Positions 7,505-16,260 of a stretch of DNA of 36,470 nucleotides are shown in pieces. Every line of letters begins with the position of its first letter. Position 1 is the first letter of the stretch. The DNA is taken from positions 1-36,470 of the forward strand of contig VGRU01000007.1 in the NCBI GenBank assembly GCA_016875255.1, read 5' to 3'. The position numbers were made by a program, and so were the translations under genes. The notes under the pieces are model-generated. The model ran no database searches, was not told the origin of the DNA, and saw only the letters and a program-made list of their open reading frames with translations. Origin of the DNA: Deltaproteobacteria bacterium (GTDB lineage: Bacteria > Desulfobacterota > BSN033 > UBA1163).

Positions 7505-7508
7505 AAGT

Positions 7509-8750
7509 TTATGATGAGAGAGGGGTGGGGATCATTTCTGCAACTTGATAGAGTTTGGCTTTCGGGGCTGGCTGGAATCGCTTTTTGAAGAATTTTTTGC
7601 CATCCCGTTTCCCAAACGGTGTATGGGCGGCCCGGAGGTTAGGGATGTTGCCATGCCACACAGGGTCAATGCGATTTGCCTTCAGAAGGGACTTCACGAC
7701 CCCTAATTCCTGATCGGTCACAAAGGTCATGGCAATGCCTGATCGCCCCATTCTTCCGGTCCTTCCTGTCCTGTGTGTATAGGATTCCACGCCAAAAGGA
7801 TAGTCATAATTGATCACATGACTGACATGGCTGAAGTCGAGGCCCCGGCCGGCAAGGTCAGTGGCAACCATCAATTCGATCCTTTTCTGGCGAAAACGCT
7901 CGAAGATTGAGGTTCGCTTCGATTGCTCCAGGCCCCCGTGGATATACCCTATCGATTTGAACCTTTTTTCCAACTCCTTCGTCAATTTTTCACCGTGATG
8001 CCGTGAATTACAAAAGATGAGGGCCTGGGAGATCTTCTCCCTTTCCAGGTATTGGATCAGGGCATTGAGCCGATCACGTCTCTCCGTATATTGAAAATGG
8101 TGAACCAGACTCTGGGGAGCCACCTGTTCCTTATTTAATTCTATCCGGACAGGTTCTTTCAGATAGTCATTGATCAACCGATCTATCTCGTTGGGCATCG
8201 TTGCCGCAAAAAAGAGTGTCTGGTGTTCGTGAATCAGGCTCGACATGATGAAGTCGATATCCTCAATAAAGCCCATCTTCAGCATCTCGTCCGCTTCATC
8301 CACAACCAGTGTGCGGACATTAGAGAGGTCAATCTCCGTGGTGTTATAGAGAAAATCGATCAAGCGTCCGGGCGTTGCAACGAGGAGATGAACCCTGTCC
8401 CTTAACTTGGCCTTCTGAATCTCCATCGAAAACCCGCCGAAGATGGCAAAGGGAACGACCCCTGCAAGCTTTCCGATCCTATCGATTTCTTCCACATATT
8501 GAAGCGCTAATTCGCGGGTGGGAACCAGGATGAGGGCCTGGATGGCATTGAGAGAAGGATCGATCATCTGAGCTAATGGAATACCGCAGGCCGCTGTTTT
8601 ACCCGAACCGGTCTCCGCCCGGGCTAAAAGATCCCTGCCACTGATGATAGGAGAGAACGTCTTTTCCTGAATGGGTGTTAAATCCTGATACCCCATCTTC
8701 GCCAGGGCCTCCAGGATCTCCGTTTTTAAATCTAATTCTGAGAACTTCAT
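7509..8750 (-). CDS. DEAD-box ATP-dependent RNA helicase
   Basis: 413 residues with both RecA-like domains: Q motif (F3 to Q28), Walker A AETGSGKT (45-52), PTRELA (77-82), TPGR (126-129), DEAD (151-154) and the C-terminal [11 protein letters not shown] (around 330). Motif III is AAT rather than the usual SAT. The short basic C-terminal tail ([19 protein letters not shown]) resembles RhlE/CshA-type helicases that unwind rRNA or mRNA. It is the first gene of a two-gene operon with typA, which suggests a role in ribosome assembly or cold adaptation. The exact subfamily (RhlE, CshA, DbpA) cannot be fixed. AAAGG precedes the ATG. Confidence 0.93.
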   Translation of the reverse strand: MKFSELDLKTEILEALAKMGYQDLTPIQEKTFSPIISGRDLLARAETGSGKTAACGIPLAQMIDPSLNAIQALILVPTRELALQYVEEIDRIGKLAGVVPFAIFGGFSMEIQKAKLRDRVHLLVATPGRLIDFLYNTTEIDLSNVRTLVVDEADEMLKMGFIEDIDFIMSSLIHEHQTLFFAATMPNEIDRLINDYLKEPVRIELNKEQVAPQSLVHHFQYTERRDRLNALIQYLEREKISQALIFCNSRHHGEKLTKELEKRFKSIGYIHGGLEQSKRTSIFERFRQKRIELMVATDLAGRGLDFSHVSHVINYDYPFGVESYTHRTGRTGRMGRSGIAMTFVTDQELGVVKSLLKANRIDPVWHGNIPNLRAAHTPFGKRDGKKFFKKRFQPAPKAKLYQVAEMIPTPLSS

Positions 8751-9350
8751 CGTTTGCCTTTAAATAATTCCTTTCTTAATTGAATAGAGTTATTCCTTTC
8801 CTTGTTATATATCAAATTTATGCCAAACCAATGATTTCCACGATTTCACACGACTTGCAGGCAAGCAATGATCAAATCATGCAGAAACAGTTTGGAAGAT
8901 TTTGCAGGCAGGCTGCCTCTTTCTTCGGGATAGTAAGTATGCCCTTCACATAATTGAGCAAGCCTCAATTATTCAATCTCAGGTAATTATGTAATAATTT
9001 GAACTGAAAAGCAAGAAATTCTCTGGTAGCGAAAATCATCTCTACTGTTCATATTAACCTTAACCCAAAAATATTTAAGTGGTTGGGAGGGGTTGTTGTT
9101 CTGCCACAACTAATTTCTCAGGAATTGGCATCTATCTTCATCCCTGCAATAGGGTGTTAAGCAGTTTTTCAGAGGGGCTTTTTATCGCTTTTGGCAATTT
9201 GTCCAAACTATTAAATATTTTCAAAAAAATCGCTTCCATTTAAAAGAATAATACCAGTGGCCATGATTCATCCACTAAATCTCAACATATTAAAAGTATA
9301 GTATATTTTCTTTCCAAAATCCCTTTCCTATCATTTTTTATTAAAAAAAA
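8751..9350. other. 600 bp AT-rich divergent intergenic region
   Basis: It lies between the minus-strand helicase and the plus-strand pilin cluster. No open frame is convincing. It contains the helicase promoter region at its left end and conserved upstream pilin-regulatory sequence at its right end (see 9191-9207). A short stem GAGCAAGCCTCAATT near 8958 and other weak inverted repeats are present. Otherwise I see nothing recognisable. Confidence 0.5.
9191..9207 (+). promoter_or_regulatory. Candidate enhancer (PilR/NtrC-type) site of pilin cluster 1
   Basis: TTGGCAATTTGTCCAAA is an imperfect palindrome about 155 bp upstream of the sigma-54 promoter at 9356. A matching site, TTGACATTTTGTCCAAA, lies the same distance upstream of the second cluster. 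Sigma-54 promoters need an activator bound at about this range, and PilR is the usual one for pilins. The assignment is inferred from conserved sequence and spacing. Confidence 0.4.
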
Positions 9351-9355
9351 CTTAT

Positions 9356-9371
9356 TGGTATGGCTTTTGCA
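9356..9371 (+). promoter_or_regulatory. Sigma-54 (-24/-12) promoter of pilin cluster 1
   Basis: TGGTATGGCTTTTGCA fits the consensus TGGCACG-N4-TTGCA, with GG and GC 12 bp apart. Transcription would start near 9382, giving a leader of about 19 nt that just contains AAAAGGAG before the GTG at 9401. The same 16 bp sequence precedes the second cluster at 15144. Confidence 0.75.
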
Positions 9372-9400
9372 ATATTAATTTATCAAAAGGAGATATCAAA

Positions 9401-9808
9401 GTGAATAATCCTTTTAAATCAAATGGTTTTACACTGATAGAGGTTCTCATCTCTCTGGTCATTTTAGCTATTTCATTGCTCGCTTTAGCCGGTTTAATGA
9501 CCACAACAACAAGAAACACCGCATCAGGAGGCAACCTGACAGAGGCCGCTACATTTGCCCAGGACAAATTGGAGGAATTGAGGGTGACTCAATGGGGCAA
9601 TATCAATGGTGGAGCGGATGTGAGAACTGGTGCAACCGGAATTAATTATGCTCGAACTTGGACCGTTGCTACAAATGCCATTGTCCCGCCGACTCCAGAG
9701 CCTGAGTTGAGAACTGTTACGATCACAATTAACTGGAATGATGGAATAAACCGTTCGATTAGCCTCTTTTCAACTATTCTAAATCCAAATCCTAATGATG
9801 GGGTCTAG
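9401..9808 (+). CDS. pilV: Type IV minor pilin, PilV-like (cluster 1)
   Basis: 135 residues, GTG start after AAAAGGAG. A class III leader is cut by prepilin peptidase after G9 in SNG-FTLIE. E5 of the mature protein and the hydrophobic helix VLISLVILAISLLALAGL follow. Minor pilins of this type form a tip complex that primes pilus assembly and carries PilY1. The C-terminal half is short and shows no cysteines. The gene overlaps the next region by stop/Shine-Dalgarno sharing (TAGGAG). Its first 50 codons are nearly identical in protein to the paralogue at 15189, while the rest diverges. Confidence 0.85.
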   Translation: MNNPFKSNGFTLIEVLISLVILAISLLALAGLMTTTTRNTASGGNLTEAATFAQDKLEELRVTQWGNINGGADVRTGATGINYARTWTVATNAIVPPTPEPELRTVTITINWNDGINRSISLFSTILNPNPNDGV

Positions 9809-9821
9809 GAGAAAGAAAAAT

Positions 9822-10493
9822 ATGGATATTCGGCCAAAATTTAATCAAAAAGGGATCACCCTCATTGAATTACTGGTGGCGCTCGTCATCGGGGGAATCA
9901 TTATTGGTGGAATTTATAACCTTTTTGTTGCACAAACGAAGGCTTATACCGTCCAGGATCAAGTAGCCGAAGTCCAACAGAGTGTAAGAAGCGCCATGGA
10001 AATCTTATTGAGAGACCTCCGGATGACTGGATTTGACGATGATGCAAACCCAGCAATTACTATTGCAAACCCAGTTGCATATCCGCTCTCTGACAATTCC
10101 ATTACCGTAAGCTATGAGTATTATGATAGAAACCTTGCCCAATATCAGAGACATACCGTAACTTATAACCTAAATGGCTCAAATCTAATAAGACAACTTA
10201 CAGTGGATAATGTTGCCCAATCGGAAACAATATTAACAAATGTCGATCTCCTAAATTTTACTTACGGTGTCGATCAAAACAATGATGGAATCATGGATGA
10301 TCAGAATGGCAATGGTCTAATCGATAACAACGATTGGCTTCCATCTGCAGGAGTTGGAACAAGAAAGGTCGTTGCAATCCGTGTCACACTTACCGCCAGA
10401 ACTGATCCAGCCTTTGAAGATGTAAGTAAACAGGTTTCTCCGCGAACCTTAACTTCTGCAATAACCTTAAGGAATTTATCTAGGGAGAACTGA
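9822..10493 (+). CDS. pilW: Type IV minor pilin, PilW-like (cluster 1)
   Basis: About 223 residues from the ATG at 9822, chosen because it follows AGGAG at 9807-9811 and gives a normal leader (MDIRPKFNQKG-ITLIELL). An upstream in-frame ATG at 9795 would lengthen the leader. After the pilin helix comes AYTVQDQVAEVQQSVRSAMEI, characteristic of PilW, and a C-terminal domain containing a DQNNDGIMDDQNGNG acidic loop that may bind calcium. The product should be part of the pilus tip initiation complex with PilV, PilX and PilY1. Confidence 0.85.
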   Translation: MDIRPKFNQKGITLIELLVALVIGGIIIGGIYNLFVAQTKAYTVQDQVAEVQQSVRSAMEILLRDLRMTGFDDDANPAITIANPVAYPLSDNSITVSYEYYDRNLAQYQRHTVTYNLNGSNLIRQLTVDNVAQSETILTNVDLLNFTYGVDQNNDGIMDDQNGNGLIDNNDWLPSAGVGTRKVVAIRVTLTARTDPAFEDVSKQVSPRTLTSAITLRNLSREN

Positions 10494-10532
10494 TGGACGT
10501 TGTGTGTGATACCCTTTTGAGGAGTGAATGAT

Positions 10533-11066
10533 ATGCCTATAAAAATTAATTCATTTTTAAAAGACCAGTCCGGTGTAGCCTTAGTAGTTGCCCTTATTAT
10601 TATGATTGTTTTGACATTAATCGGGCTTGCTGCGACATTTACCTCAACCTTTGAGATCATGCTTTCAGGTCAAAAACGGGGATCAACCGATGCATTCTAT
10701 GCAGCTGATGGAGGAATTCAAGCGATTCTGGCTAATCGGGCAAATTTTCCTGTAGATATTGCTGTCTCAAATTACACCTTAATACCCAATTCTGGAGGTT
10801 TGCCGGCAGACCTTCAAAACGAACCGATCGATAGACAACTTACAACCCCTGTGCTCTCATTACCTTCTGGGGTCAATTTTACCACCTCCCCACAGGTTAC
10901 AATCTATCACTCATCCATAACAACAGGAGGAGAAGGGACACAGGGTTATATTTCTGATACCTATCTCATCGACTCTACTGGAAGGGACCAGATAGGTACA
11001 GGCCCATCCAGATCAACCGTTCAATTGAGAGAGAAGTGGGTGATGCGTCGCCCCGCTGAAGATTAG
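10533..11066 (+). CDS. pilX: Type IV pilus assembly protein PilX-like (cluster 1)
   Basis: About 177 residues. The ATG at 10533 has GAGGAG 8 nt upstream and is preferred over the GTG at 10524, which overlaps that site. The N-terminus DQSGVALVVALIIMIVLTLIGL is the PilX N-terminal region, with G at the cleavage site and no canonical E5. It is followed by FEIMLSGQKRGSTDAFYAAD, the AFYAAD block typical of PilX. It is the third minor pilin of the operon and lies 20 bp before pilY1. Confidence 0.85.
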   Translation: MPIKINSFLKDQSGVALVVALIIMIVLTLIGLAATFTSTFEIMLSGQKRGSTDAFYAADGGIQAILANRANFPVDIAVSNYTLIPNSGGLPADLQNEPIDRQLTTPVLSLPSGVNFTTSPQVTIYHSSITTGGEGTQGYISDTYLIDSTGRDQIGTGPSRSTVQLREKWVMRRPAED

Positions 11067-11086
11067 AACACCCAGGGGGTAATTAA

Positions 11087-14000
11087 ATGAGGAATTTAAT
11101 AAAGGTCTTATTTATTATTTTGGTTCCATTTCTGGTTTTTCTTCTCCCCATGACCTCCTATGCCAAGGATACGGACCTCTACATGGCAAGCGGGGAGGGA
11201 GTTGAGCCTAACATTTTGATCATATTTGATAACTCCGGGAGCATGAATGACGAAGTCCAGGCATATTTTTATGATCCCCTGATCCTTTACGATCCATTGG
11301 TTGTCCTTCATGCTAATCGTAATACGGTTTATAGAAGGTCTGGGGGAAGTTGGATTCTATTCGCAAATTCGATTGCCGATGTTGCTTGCGCTGCCGCTCG
11401 AACGGCCCTTACGAACAGTGGCCACTATGAAGGGAATACGAATGCAACTTGTACATCAACCAACCGAACGCTTCGGACAGGAAATTATAGAAATTACTTA
11501 GCCTCCATAGGAGGGAGTGAATATCTACCCAAATTGACCATCGCCAAACGGGTCATTTCAGATTTTTTAAGCACAATCAATGGCGTGAGAATTGGAATGA
11601 TGATCTTTAACACCTCAGAAGGCGGTCGCATTCATAGTACGATCAGAAGCCTGACCGATCCCAACCGAGCCCAATTGATTACGGATGTCAATAATATCAC
11701 GGCCAACACCTGGACTCCTTTGGCCGAGACACTCTATGAAGCAGGACTCTATTTCAAGGGGGGGGCCAGTTATTTCAATTCAGGGGTTGTTTATACAAGC
11801 CCCATTCAATACTACTGTCAGAGAAATTATGTGATTCTCATTACGGATGGGATGTCAACCCAGGACCGTCATGCTATTCTGGCTTCAGCAATCGGTGATA
11901 GAGATGGTGACCAAAGAGAACCCATTGGCGCCCCCAATGATCCAAACTATCCAAGCTATGGATCCGACTATCTGGATGATGTGGCTAAATACTATTATGA
12001 AAACGATCTTCGTTCTGACCTTACAGGTCAACAATATATTACTACCTACACGATCGGATTCACAACAAATAACAACCTGCTCGAGAGAACCGCTGCTCAT
12101 GGCCATGGGAAGTATTTCTATTCCAATAGTGCACAAGAATTAGCAAGCGCCTTCCAAAATATCGTCGGTGATATTTTAGAAAAAACGTCTTCCTTTGTGG
12201 CCCCCATTGTCCCTGTCAGCCGAATGGAAAGGACAAGCGCCGGAGATAGAATCTACCTCGCCCTATTTCAACCTAAACAGAATAGGATGTGGAGCGGGAA
12301 CATCAAGAAGTATGGAGTAACCCAAACAGGGGCAAACCTTGGACAAATCACTGGTATCAATGGTTTGCCCGCATTGGATGACCTTGGCCAAATTCTAAAT
12401 ACGACTTATTCCTTTTGGCCAAGTCCTTTTCCCTCGAATCGAATGGATGGGAGCAGTGTTGAAAAGGGAGGAGTAGGAGATATTTTATTGAATCGGTCCA
12501 CTGGTAGGAATGTCTATACCTATTTGGGATCGAATGTAAATTTACCCCACTCCTCAAACACATTTAATACTACAAATATCACCCCCACGATGTTAGGACT
12601 TTCGTCTGGAGACACCGTGGGAAGGGATAAACTCGTTCAGTTTGTTCTTGGGTTCGATGCCTATGATGAAGATGGAAACAGCAACACCACTGAAAAACGG
12701 GATTGGATTTTGGGTTCCTTTCTCCATTCAAGGCCCTTGGTTATTCATTATGCCTCGCAAACGGTCATCTTTGCAGGATCAAACGACGGGATGCTTCATG
12801 CCTTTGATGATAATAGCGGAGAAGAACTCTGGGGTTTTATACCTCCAAACCTTTTAAATAAACTCCAATCGCTAAATGCAGATGTTATTGAAGATTTTGT
12901 TGATGGTTCGCCAAAAGCATATATTGCTCGCAATGCCGATGGTTCGATAAATAGAGCTATTCTCATCTTTGGCTTGAGGAGGGGAGGCAATCGCTATTAT
13001 GCCCTTGACATTACCAATCCTTTAAGCCCTCAGTACCTCTGGGAAATCAATCCCAATAGTCCCGGATCTCCATTTGCCGAAATGGGGCAGTCCTGGTCCA
13101 CCCCGAATATTGGGAAAATTGCCTATGGAGCCGGTGAAAAGTGGGTTGCCTTTATCGGAGGTGGATATGATGAAAATCAAGACAATGCTAATCCTGTTTC
13201 CGATTCCAAAGGCAGAGCCATATACGTTGTAGATGTCCTCACCGGATCTCTTGTTTGGCGGTATTCTGTGGCCGAGAATGCTGCTATGACCTACTCAATT
13301 CCAAGCGATATCGCCAAAGTGGATACAGATGGCAATGGGAAAATTGATCGGCTCTATGTCGGCGATATGGGAGGCCGAGTTTGGCGGTTTGACATCGAAG
13401 ATCCAAATACGGCGAATTGGACCGGAAAAATAATTTTCAGCTCCAACCCGGGAAGGGATGGAACAACTGGAAGGAAAATATTCTATCCTCCTGATGTCAC
13501 GCTTGAGAAAGATACCGCTTACTATCCAATGTTGTTCTTTGGAACGGGCGATCGGGAGCATCCAAAGGAAGACACAGTCATTAACCGGCTATATGCCGTC
13601 AAGGATAAGAACCCTTCCACAGCCTTAACAGAACAAGAAAGTGATCTATTGGTGGACGTTACCCAGGATTTATTGCAGAATCCTAATACACCTCAAGAGG
13701 ATAAGAATGCCATATTGGGGCAGTTGCGAACAGGAAACGGGTGGTTTATTAAACTTGACCAAAATGTCGGGGAGAAATCCCTTTCACCTCCAGTGGTCTT
13801 TAACAAAATGGCTTACTTTACCACCTTCACGCCCACTCCTCCTGAGGGAGGAGGCGGCAACGACCCCTGTTATGTGGGTGAAGGGACAGCAAGAGTTTAC
13901 ATATTAGAGTACAACACGGGCAATGCAGTGTTTAATCTCGACCTTACAAATGATACTGGAGAAACCGTTATCATCTCCAGGACTGATCGATCGGGAATAA

Positions 14001-14143
14001 TCGGGACTGCCATTCCTTCTGGGGTAGTCATTACGTTCATCGGCGGTGAAGCAATCGCCTATATCGGCGTAGGCGGAGGCGTTGGTCAGCCTCCTATCAC
14101 AGGCTTACAAAATAACCAAAAATATTGGAAAATAGTCTTTTAA
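11087..14143 (+). CDS. pilY1: PilY1-like pilus tip adhesin (cluster 1)
   Basis: 1018 residues, secreted. A signal peptide ends near SYA-KD (26). The N-terminal half is a von Willebrand A-like domain with a MIDAS start FDNSGSM (D48-S52) and TWTPLAETLYEAGLYF, where T supplies the metal site. The C-terminal half is the PilY1 beta-propeller (SNDGMLHAFDDNSGEELWGF; GLRRGGNRYYALDI; TDGNGKIDRLYVGDMGGRVW), with an EF-hand-like calcium loop in DTDGNGKID. PilY1 sits at the pilus tip and controls adhesion and retraction. Codon use and composition look more AT-rich than in the paralogue at 16753. GGGGG lies 8 nt before the ATG. Confidence 0.93.
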   Translation: MRNLIKVLFIILVPFLVFLLPMTSYAKDTDLYMASGEGVEPNILIIFDNSGSMNDEVQAYFYDPLILYDPLVVLHANRNTVYRRSGGSWILFANSIADVACAAARTALTNSGHYEGNTNATCTSTNRTLRTGNYRNYLASIGGSEYLPKLTIAKRVISDFLSTINGVRIGMMIFNTSEGGRIHSTIRSLTDPNRAQLITDVNNITANTWTPLAETLYEAGLYFKGGASYFNSGVVYTSPIQYYCQRNYVILITDGMSTQDRHAILASAIGDRDGDQREPIGAPNDPNYPSYGSDYLDDVAKYYYENDLRSDLTGQQYITTYTIGFTTNNNLLERTAAHGHGKYFYSNSAQELASAFQNIVGDILEKTSSFVAPIVPVSRMERTSAGDRIYLALFQPKQNRMWSGNIKKYGVTQTGANLGQITGINGLPALDDLGQILNTTYSFWPSPFPSNRMDGSSVEKGGVGDILLNRSTGRNVYTYLGSNVNLPHSSNTFNTTNITPTMLGLSSGDTVGRDKLVQFVLGFDAYDEDGNSNTTEKRDWILGSFLHSRPLVIHYASQTVIFAGSNDGMLHAFDDNSGEELWGFIPPNLLNKLQSLNADVIEDFVDGSPKAYIARNADGSINRAILIFGLRRGGNRYYALDITNPLSPQYLWEINPNSPGSPFAEMGQSWSTPNIGKIAYGAGEKWVAFIGGGYDENQDNANPVSDSKGRAIYVVDVLTGSLVWRYSVAENAAMTYSIPSDIAKVDTDGNGKIDRLYVGDMGGRVWRFDIEDPNTANWTGKIIFSSNPGRDGTTGRKIFYPPDVTLEKDTAYYPMLFFGTGDREHPKEDTVINRLYAVKDKNPSTALTEQESDLLVDVTQDLLQNPNTPQEDKNAILGQLRTGNGWFIKLDQNVGEKSLSPPVVFNKMAYFTTFTPTPPEGGGGNDPCYVGEGTARVYILEYNTGNAVFNLDLTNDTGETVIISRTDRSGIIGTAIPSGVVITFIGGEAIAYIGVGGGVGQPPITGLQNNQKYWKIVF

Positions 14144-14156
14144 GGAGGGAGAAACC

Positions 14157-14516
14157 GTGAAGAATACGCGCTCTTATCGATATGTCATAATCAGCATAGG
14201 TTTCATGATAATCTTTTCTACTTTGACTTTTGCCTCAGGGGAAGATATATATAGGAATCAAGGCATTATCATGGGCTTAGATTTACGACAAAAGATGATG
14301 ATCGTCAACGAAAGAACTTTCACTTGGGATCAGACAACGATTATTTGCAATGAAAAAGGATCTCCGATCAACATTGAAAATTTTAAAACCAAAGCGTGGG
14401 TATATATCGAAGGTATGAGAGAGAAAAAGAACAATCCAATTAGAATTGAAAAGATTTATCTCCTGCCCAAATATGTTGACAAGAAAGAGAGACATCTTTA
14501 CCCATTCTTCCAATAA
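14157..14516 (+). CDS. Small secreted beta-rich protein downstream of pilY1
   Basis: 119 residues, GTG start at 14157 after AAGGAGGG. A signal peptide (YVIISIGFMIIFSTLTFAS) is followed by about 90 residues of alternating hydrophobic strands: GIIMGLDLRQKMMIVNERTF, TTIICNEKGSPI, AWVYIEG, IRIEKIYLL. This resembles a small OB-like or DUF5666-type barrel. It lies 13 bp after pilY1 in the same operon, so it may be a periplasmic partner of the pilus tip system. The broken gene that follows is a paralogue. The second pilin cluster has no equivalent. No specific function can be given. Confidence 0.65.
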   Translation: MKNTRSYRYVIISIGFMIIFSTLTFASGEDIYRNQGIIMGLDLRQKMMIVNERTFTWDQTTIICNEKGSPINIENFKTKAWVYIEGMREKKNNPIRIEKIYLLPKYVDKKERHLYPFFQ

Positions 14517-14528
14517 AACGGGGGGTTT

Positions 14529-14962
14529 ATGGATCAGGGCCATTCGTTAAACCCATAACACTCCTTTCCATTTTCATCTCTCTTTTCCTGAATTTGTTCT
14601 GCAAAGGGCACAAAACCGAAACCTCTGCATCAAAGACCAATGCCTCTCCTGTTATTACATCGGTCACCGTATTGCCCAAAAACCCAATAAAATAAAGAGA
14701 GGGCTTTACACAAACGAGAGGGGGGAGTGAAACCATCTCCCTCTCGGGAATTGTAAAAGATGTTACTTGGGATCATAAATCGATCGTTGTTGGCGGAAAG
14801 AGCTTCTTCATATCGAGTGACACCAAGGTTATAGACCAAAAGGGAAATCGATTAAAGATACATGATATAAAGAAGAATGCCGATGTCGCAATAGATGCTA
14901 TTCCGCATCATAACGGATTCATCATCAAGGAGATTGTGGTGATTACAGACAGAGGCGTTTAA
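14529..14962 (+). pseudogene. Broken paralogue of the small secreted protein
   Basis: One reading frame (stop at 14960-14962) encodes a hydrophobic leader (ITLLSIFISLFLNLF), a Ser/Thr-rich stretch (KTETSASKTNASPVITSVTV) and then a barrel domain: SLSGIVKDVTWDHKSIVVGG, FFISSDTKVIDQKGNRLKI, GFIIKEIVVIT. It is interrupted in frame by TAA at 14693-14695, and its only ATG (14529) is in another frame. Both a frameshift near the start and a nonsense change are therefore needed to explain it. The barrel aligns with residues 35-105 of the intact neighbour (G-I-I...F/DxxT...DxKGxxI). Confidence 0.55.
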
Positions 14963-14981
14963 TTTACTAACCTTTCACGAC

Positions 14982-14998
14982 TTGACATTTTGTCCAAA
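14982..14998 (+). promoter_or_regulatory. Candidate enhancer site of pilin cluster 2
   Basis: TTGACATTTTGTCCAAA matches the cluster 1 site at 9191-9207 and lies about 155 bp upstream of the -24/-12 promoter at 15144. A second shared block follows in both regions, CAACATATTA(A/G)AAG, here at about 15072. Both are likely parts of the activator-binding region. Confidence 0.4.
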
Positions 14999-15143
14999 TA
15001 TAAGAATTTTTTCAAAATACCCTCCCTTTTTAAGTGACCAAGCCCACTTCCTACATTTACTCACAATCCCCCAACATATTAGAAGCATTTGTTATTTTTT
15101 ATTTCGAACCCATCCCCTCCTTCATTCAATTTTTAAAAAATAT

Positions 15144-15159
15144 TGGTATGGCTTTTGCA
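15144..15159 (+). promoter_or_regulatory. Sigma-54 (-24/-12) promoter of pilin cluster 2
   Basis: TGGTATGGCTTTTGCA is identical over 16 bp to the cluster 1 promoter. It is followed by AAAAGGAGG and a GTG start at 15189. A start near 15170 would again leave a leader of about 19 nt. Confidence 0.75.
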
Positions 15160-15188
15160 ATTCTTATTTAGCAAAAGGAGGAATCAAA

Positions 15189-15572
15189 GTGAAAAATTCT
15201 TTAAAATCAAATGGTTTTACACTTATTGAGGTACTCATCTCCTTGGTCATTTTAGCAATTTCATTGCTTGCCTTAGCCGGTTTAATGACAACGAGCACAA
15301 GAAACACCGCAGCAGGCGGACGCCTAACAGAAGCCGCCACGTTGGCCCAGGATAAATTAGAGGAATTAAGAGCAATACCGTGGGACAGCATTACTCCTCT
15401 TAATCAACCAGTTAGCGACTCCCCTTCGAGCAGACCCGGAGTTCAATATACCCGAAGTTGGGTTGCAAGTTTGAATGCTTTAAATCCGGAGATAAAAGAG
15501 ATTCAGATCACGATTAGCTGGACGGATGTAACTTCGCACTCATTACGGTTTTTTTCAGCGCTTTCCAAATGA
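15189..15572 (+). CDS. pilV: Type IV minor pilin, PilV-like (cluster 2)
   Basis: 127 residues from the GTG at 15189, chosen because it follows AAAAGGAGG and matches the start of the paralogue; a longer frame upstream runs through the promoter and is not real. Prepilin cleavage is SNG-FTLIE. Residues 1-60 are almost the same as the cluster 1 protein, then the sequences diverge (RPGVQYTRSWVASLNALNPE). Its stop overlaps an ATG of the pilW frame. The predicted role is the pilus tip initiation complex. Confidence 0.85.
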   Translation: MKNSLKSNGFTLIEVLISLVILAISLLALAGLMTTSTRNTAAGGRLTEAATLAQDKLEELRAIPWDSITPLNQPVSDSPSSRPGVQYTRSWVASLNALNPEIKEIQITISWTDVTSHSLRFFSALSK

Positions 15573-15589
15573 GAGAGGATGGAGAAGAA

Positions 15590-16237
15590 ATGAAGATCAT
15601 TAGAATGGCAAAAAGAGAAAATGGAATCACGATCATTGAACTCCTGGTGGCATTGGTCATCTTTTCAATGGTGGTTGCCGGAATCTACCGGGTCTTTGTC
15701 TCTCAGAGCCGTGCCTACACCGTTCAGGATCGTGTCGTTGAAACCCAGCAAAGCATCAGGAGCTCTATGGAGATCTTGCTCACTGACCTCCGGATCACTG
15801 GATTCGATAGCGACCACCCTGATTCGAAGATGAGTATCACCACTCCCATCATCCCCGGGGCAAATCAAATCACGGTTGATTACGAATTCGACAACACAAC
15901 CCAGTACTCCATTCGATACTGGAGGGATGCTAATTCGCAAACCCTGAGGCGGCAGTTGACCACGATCAAAGACGATGGCTCGAGTGTGGCCGGCCCTGAG
16001 GAAATCCTTCTGGAAAATGTGGAAGAACTCAATTTCACCTATGGCGTGGACAAAGATGATGGCAAAGTCCTTGACAGATACTGGGTTGGGGCTAATGAAA
16101 TAAATTCAAATAATGTTCTTGCTGTTCGAGTCCGGTTAACTGCAAGACCCCAGCAGGTAACTCCGGAGGACCAAAAAATGATGTCGCCGAGAACCCTCGA
16201 AACAGCGGTCACCCTAAGAAATTTATGTATGAAATGA
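15590..16237 (+). CDS. pilW: Type IV minor pilin, PilW-like (cluster 2)
   Basis: 215 residues from the ATG at 15590, which has GGAGAAG just upstream and yields the leader MKIIRMAKRENG-ITIIELL. An in-frame ATG at 15569 overlapping the pilV stop is the alternative. The segment AYTVQDRVVETQQSIRSSMEI is the PilW signature. The C-terminal domain aligns with the cluster 1 PilW (FTYGVDKDDGKVLD; AVRVRLTARP; SPRTLETAVTLRNL) but lacks the acidic Asn/Asp-rich loop insertion seen there. Confidence 0.85.
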   Translation: MKIIRMAKRENGITIIELLVALVIFSMVVAGIYRVFVSQSRAYTVQDRVVETQQSIRSSMEILLTDLRITGFDSDHPDSKMSITTPIIPGANQITVDYEFDNTTQYSIRYWRDANSQTLRRQLTTIKDDGSSVAGPEEILLENVEELNFTYGVDKDDGKVLDRYWVGANEINSNNVLAVRVRLTARPQQVTPEDQKMMSPRTLETAVTLRNLCMK

Positions 16238-16260
16238 TGGATCGAAAAGGAGTTTCAAAA

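Noticed and set aside
11087..14143. Several open frames on the opposite strand or other frames of pilY1 and fhs
   Set aside because: They lack ribosome binding sites and conserved features and lie wholly within well-supported genes.
14693..14695. Recoded stop codon (readthrough) in the small secreted paralogue
   Set aside because: The stop is TAA, which is not used for selenocysteine or pyrrolysine, and the frame also lacks a start codon; loss of function is simpler.
14982..15188. N-terminal extension of the second PilV
   Set aside because: The open frame covers the sigma-54 promoter and the ribosome binding site; the paralogue starts at the equivalent GTG.
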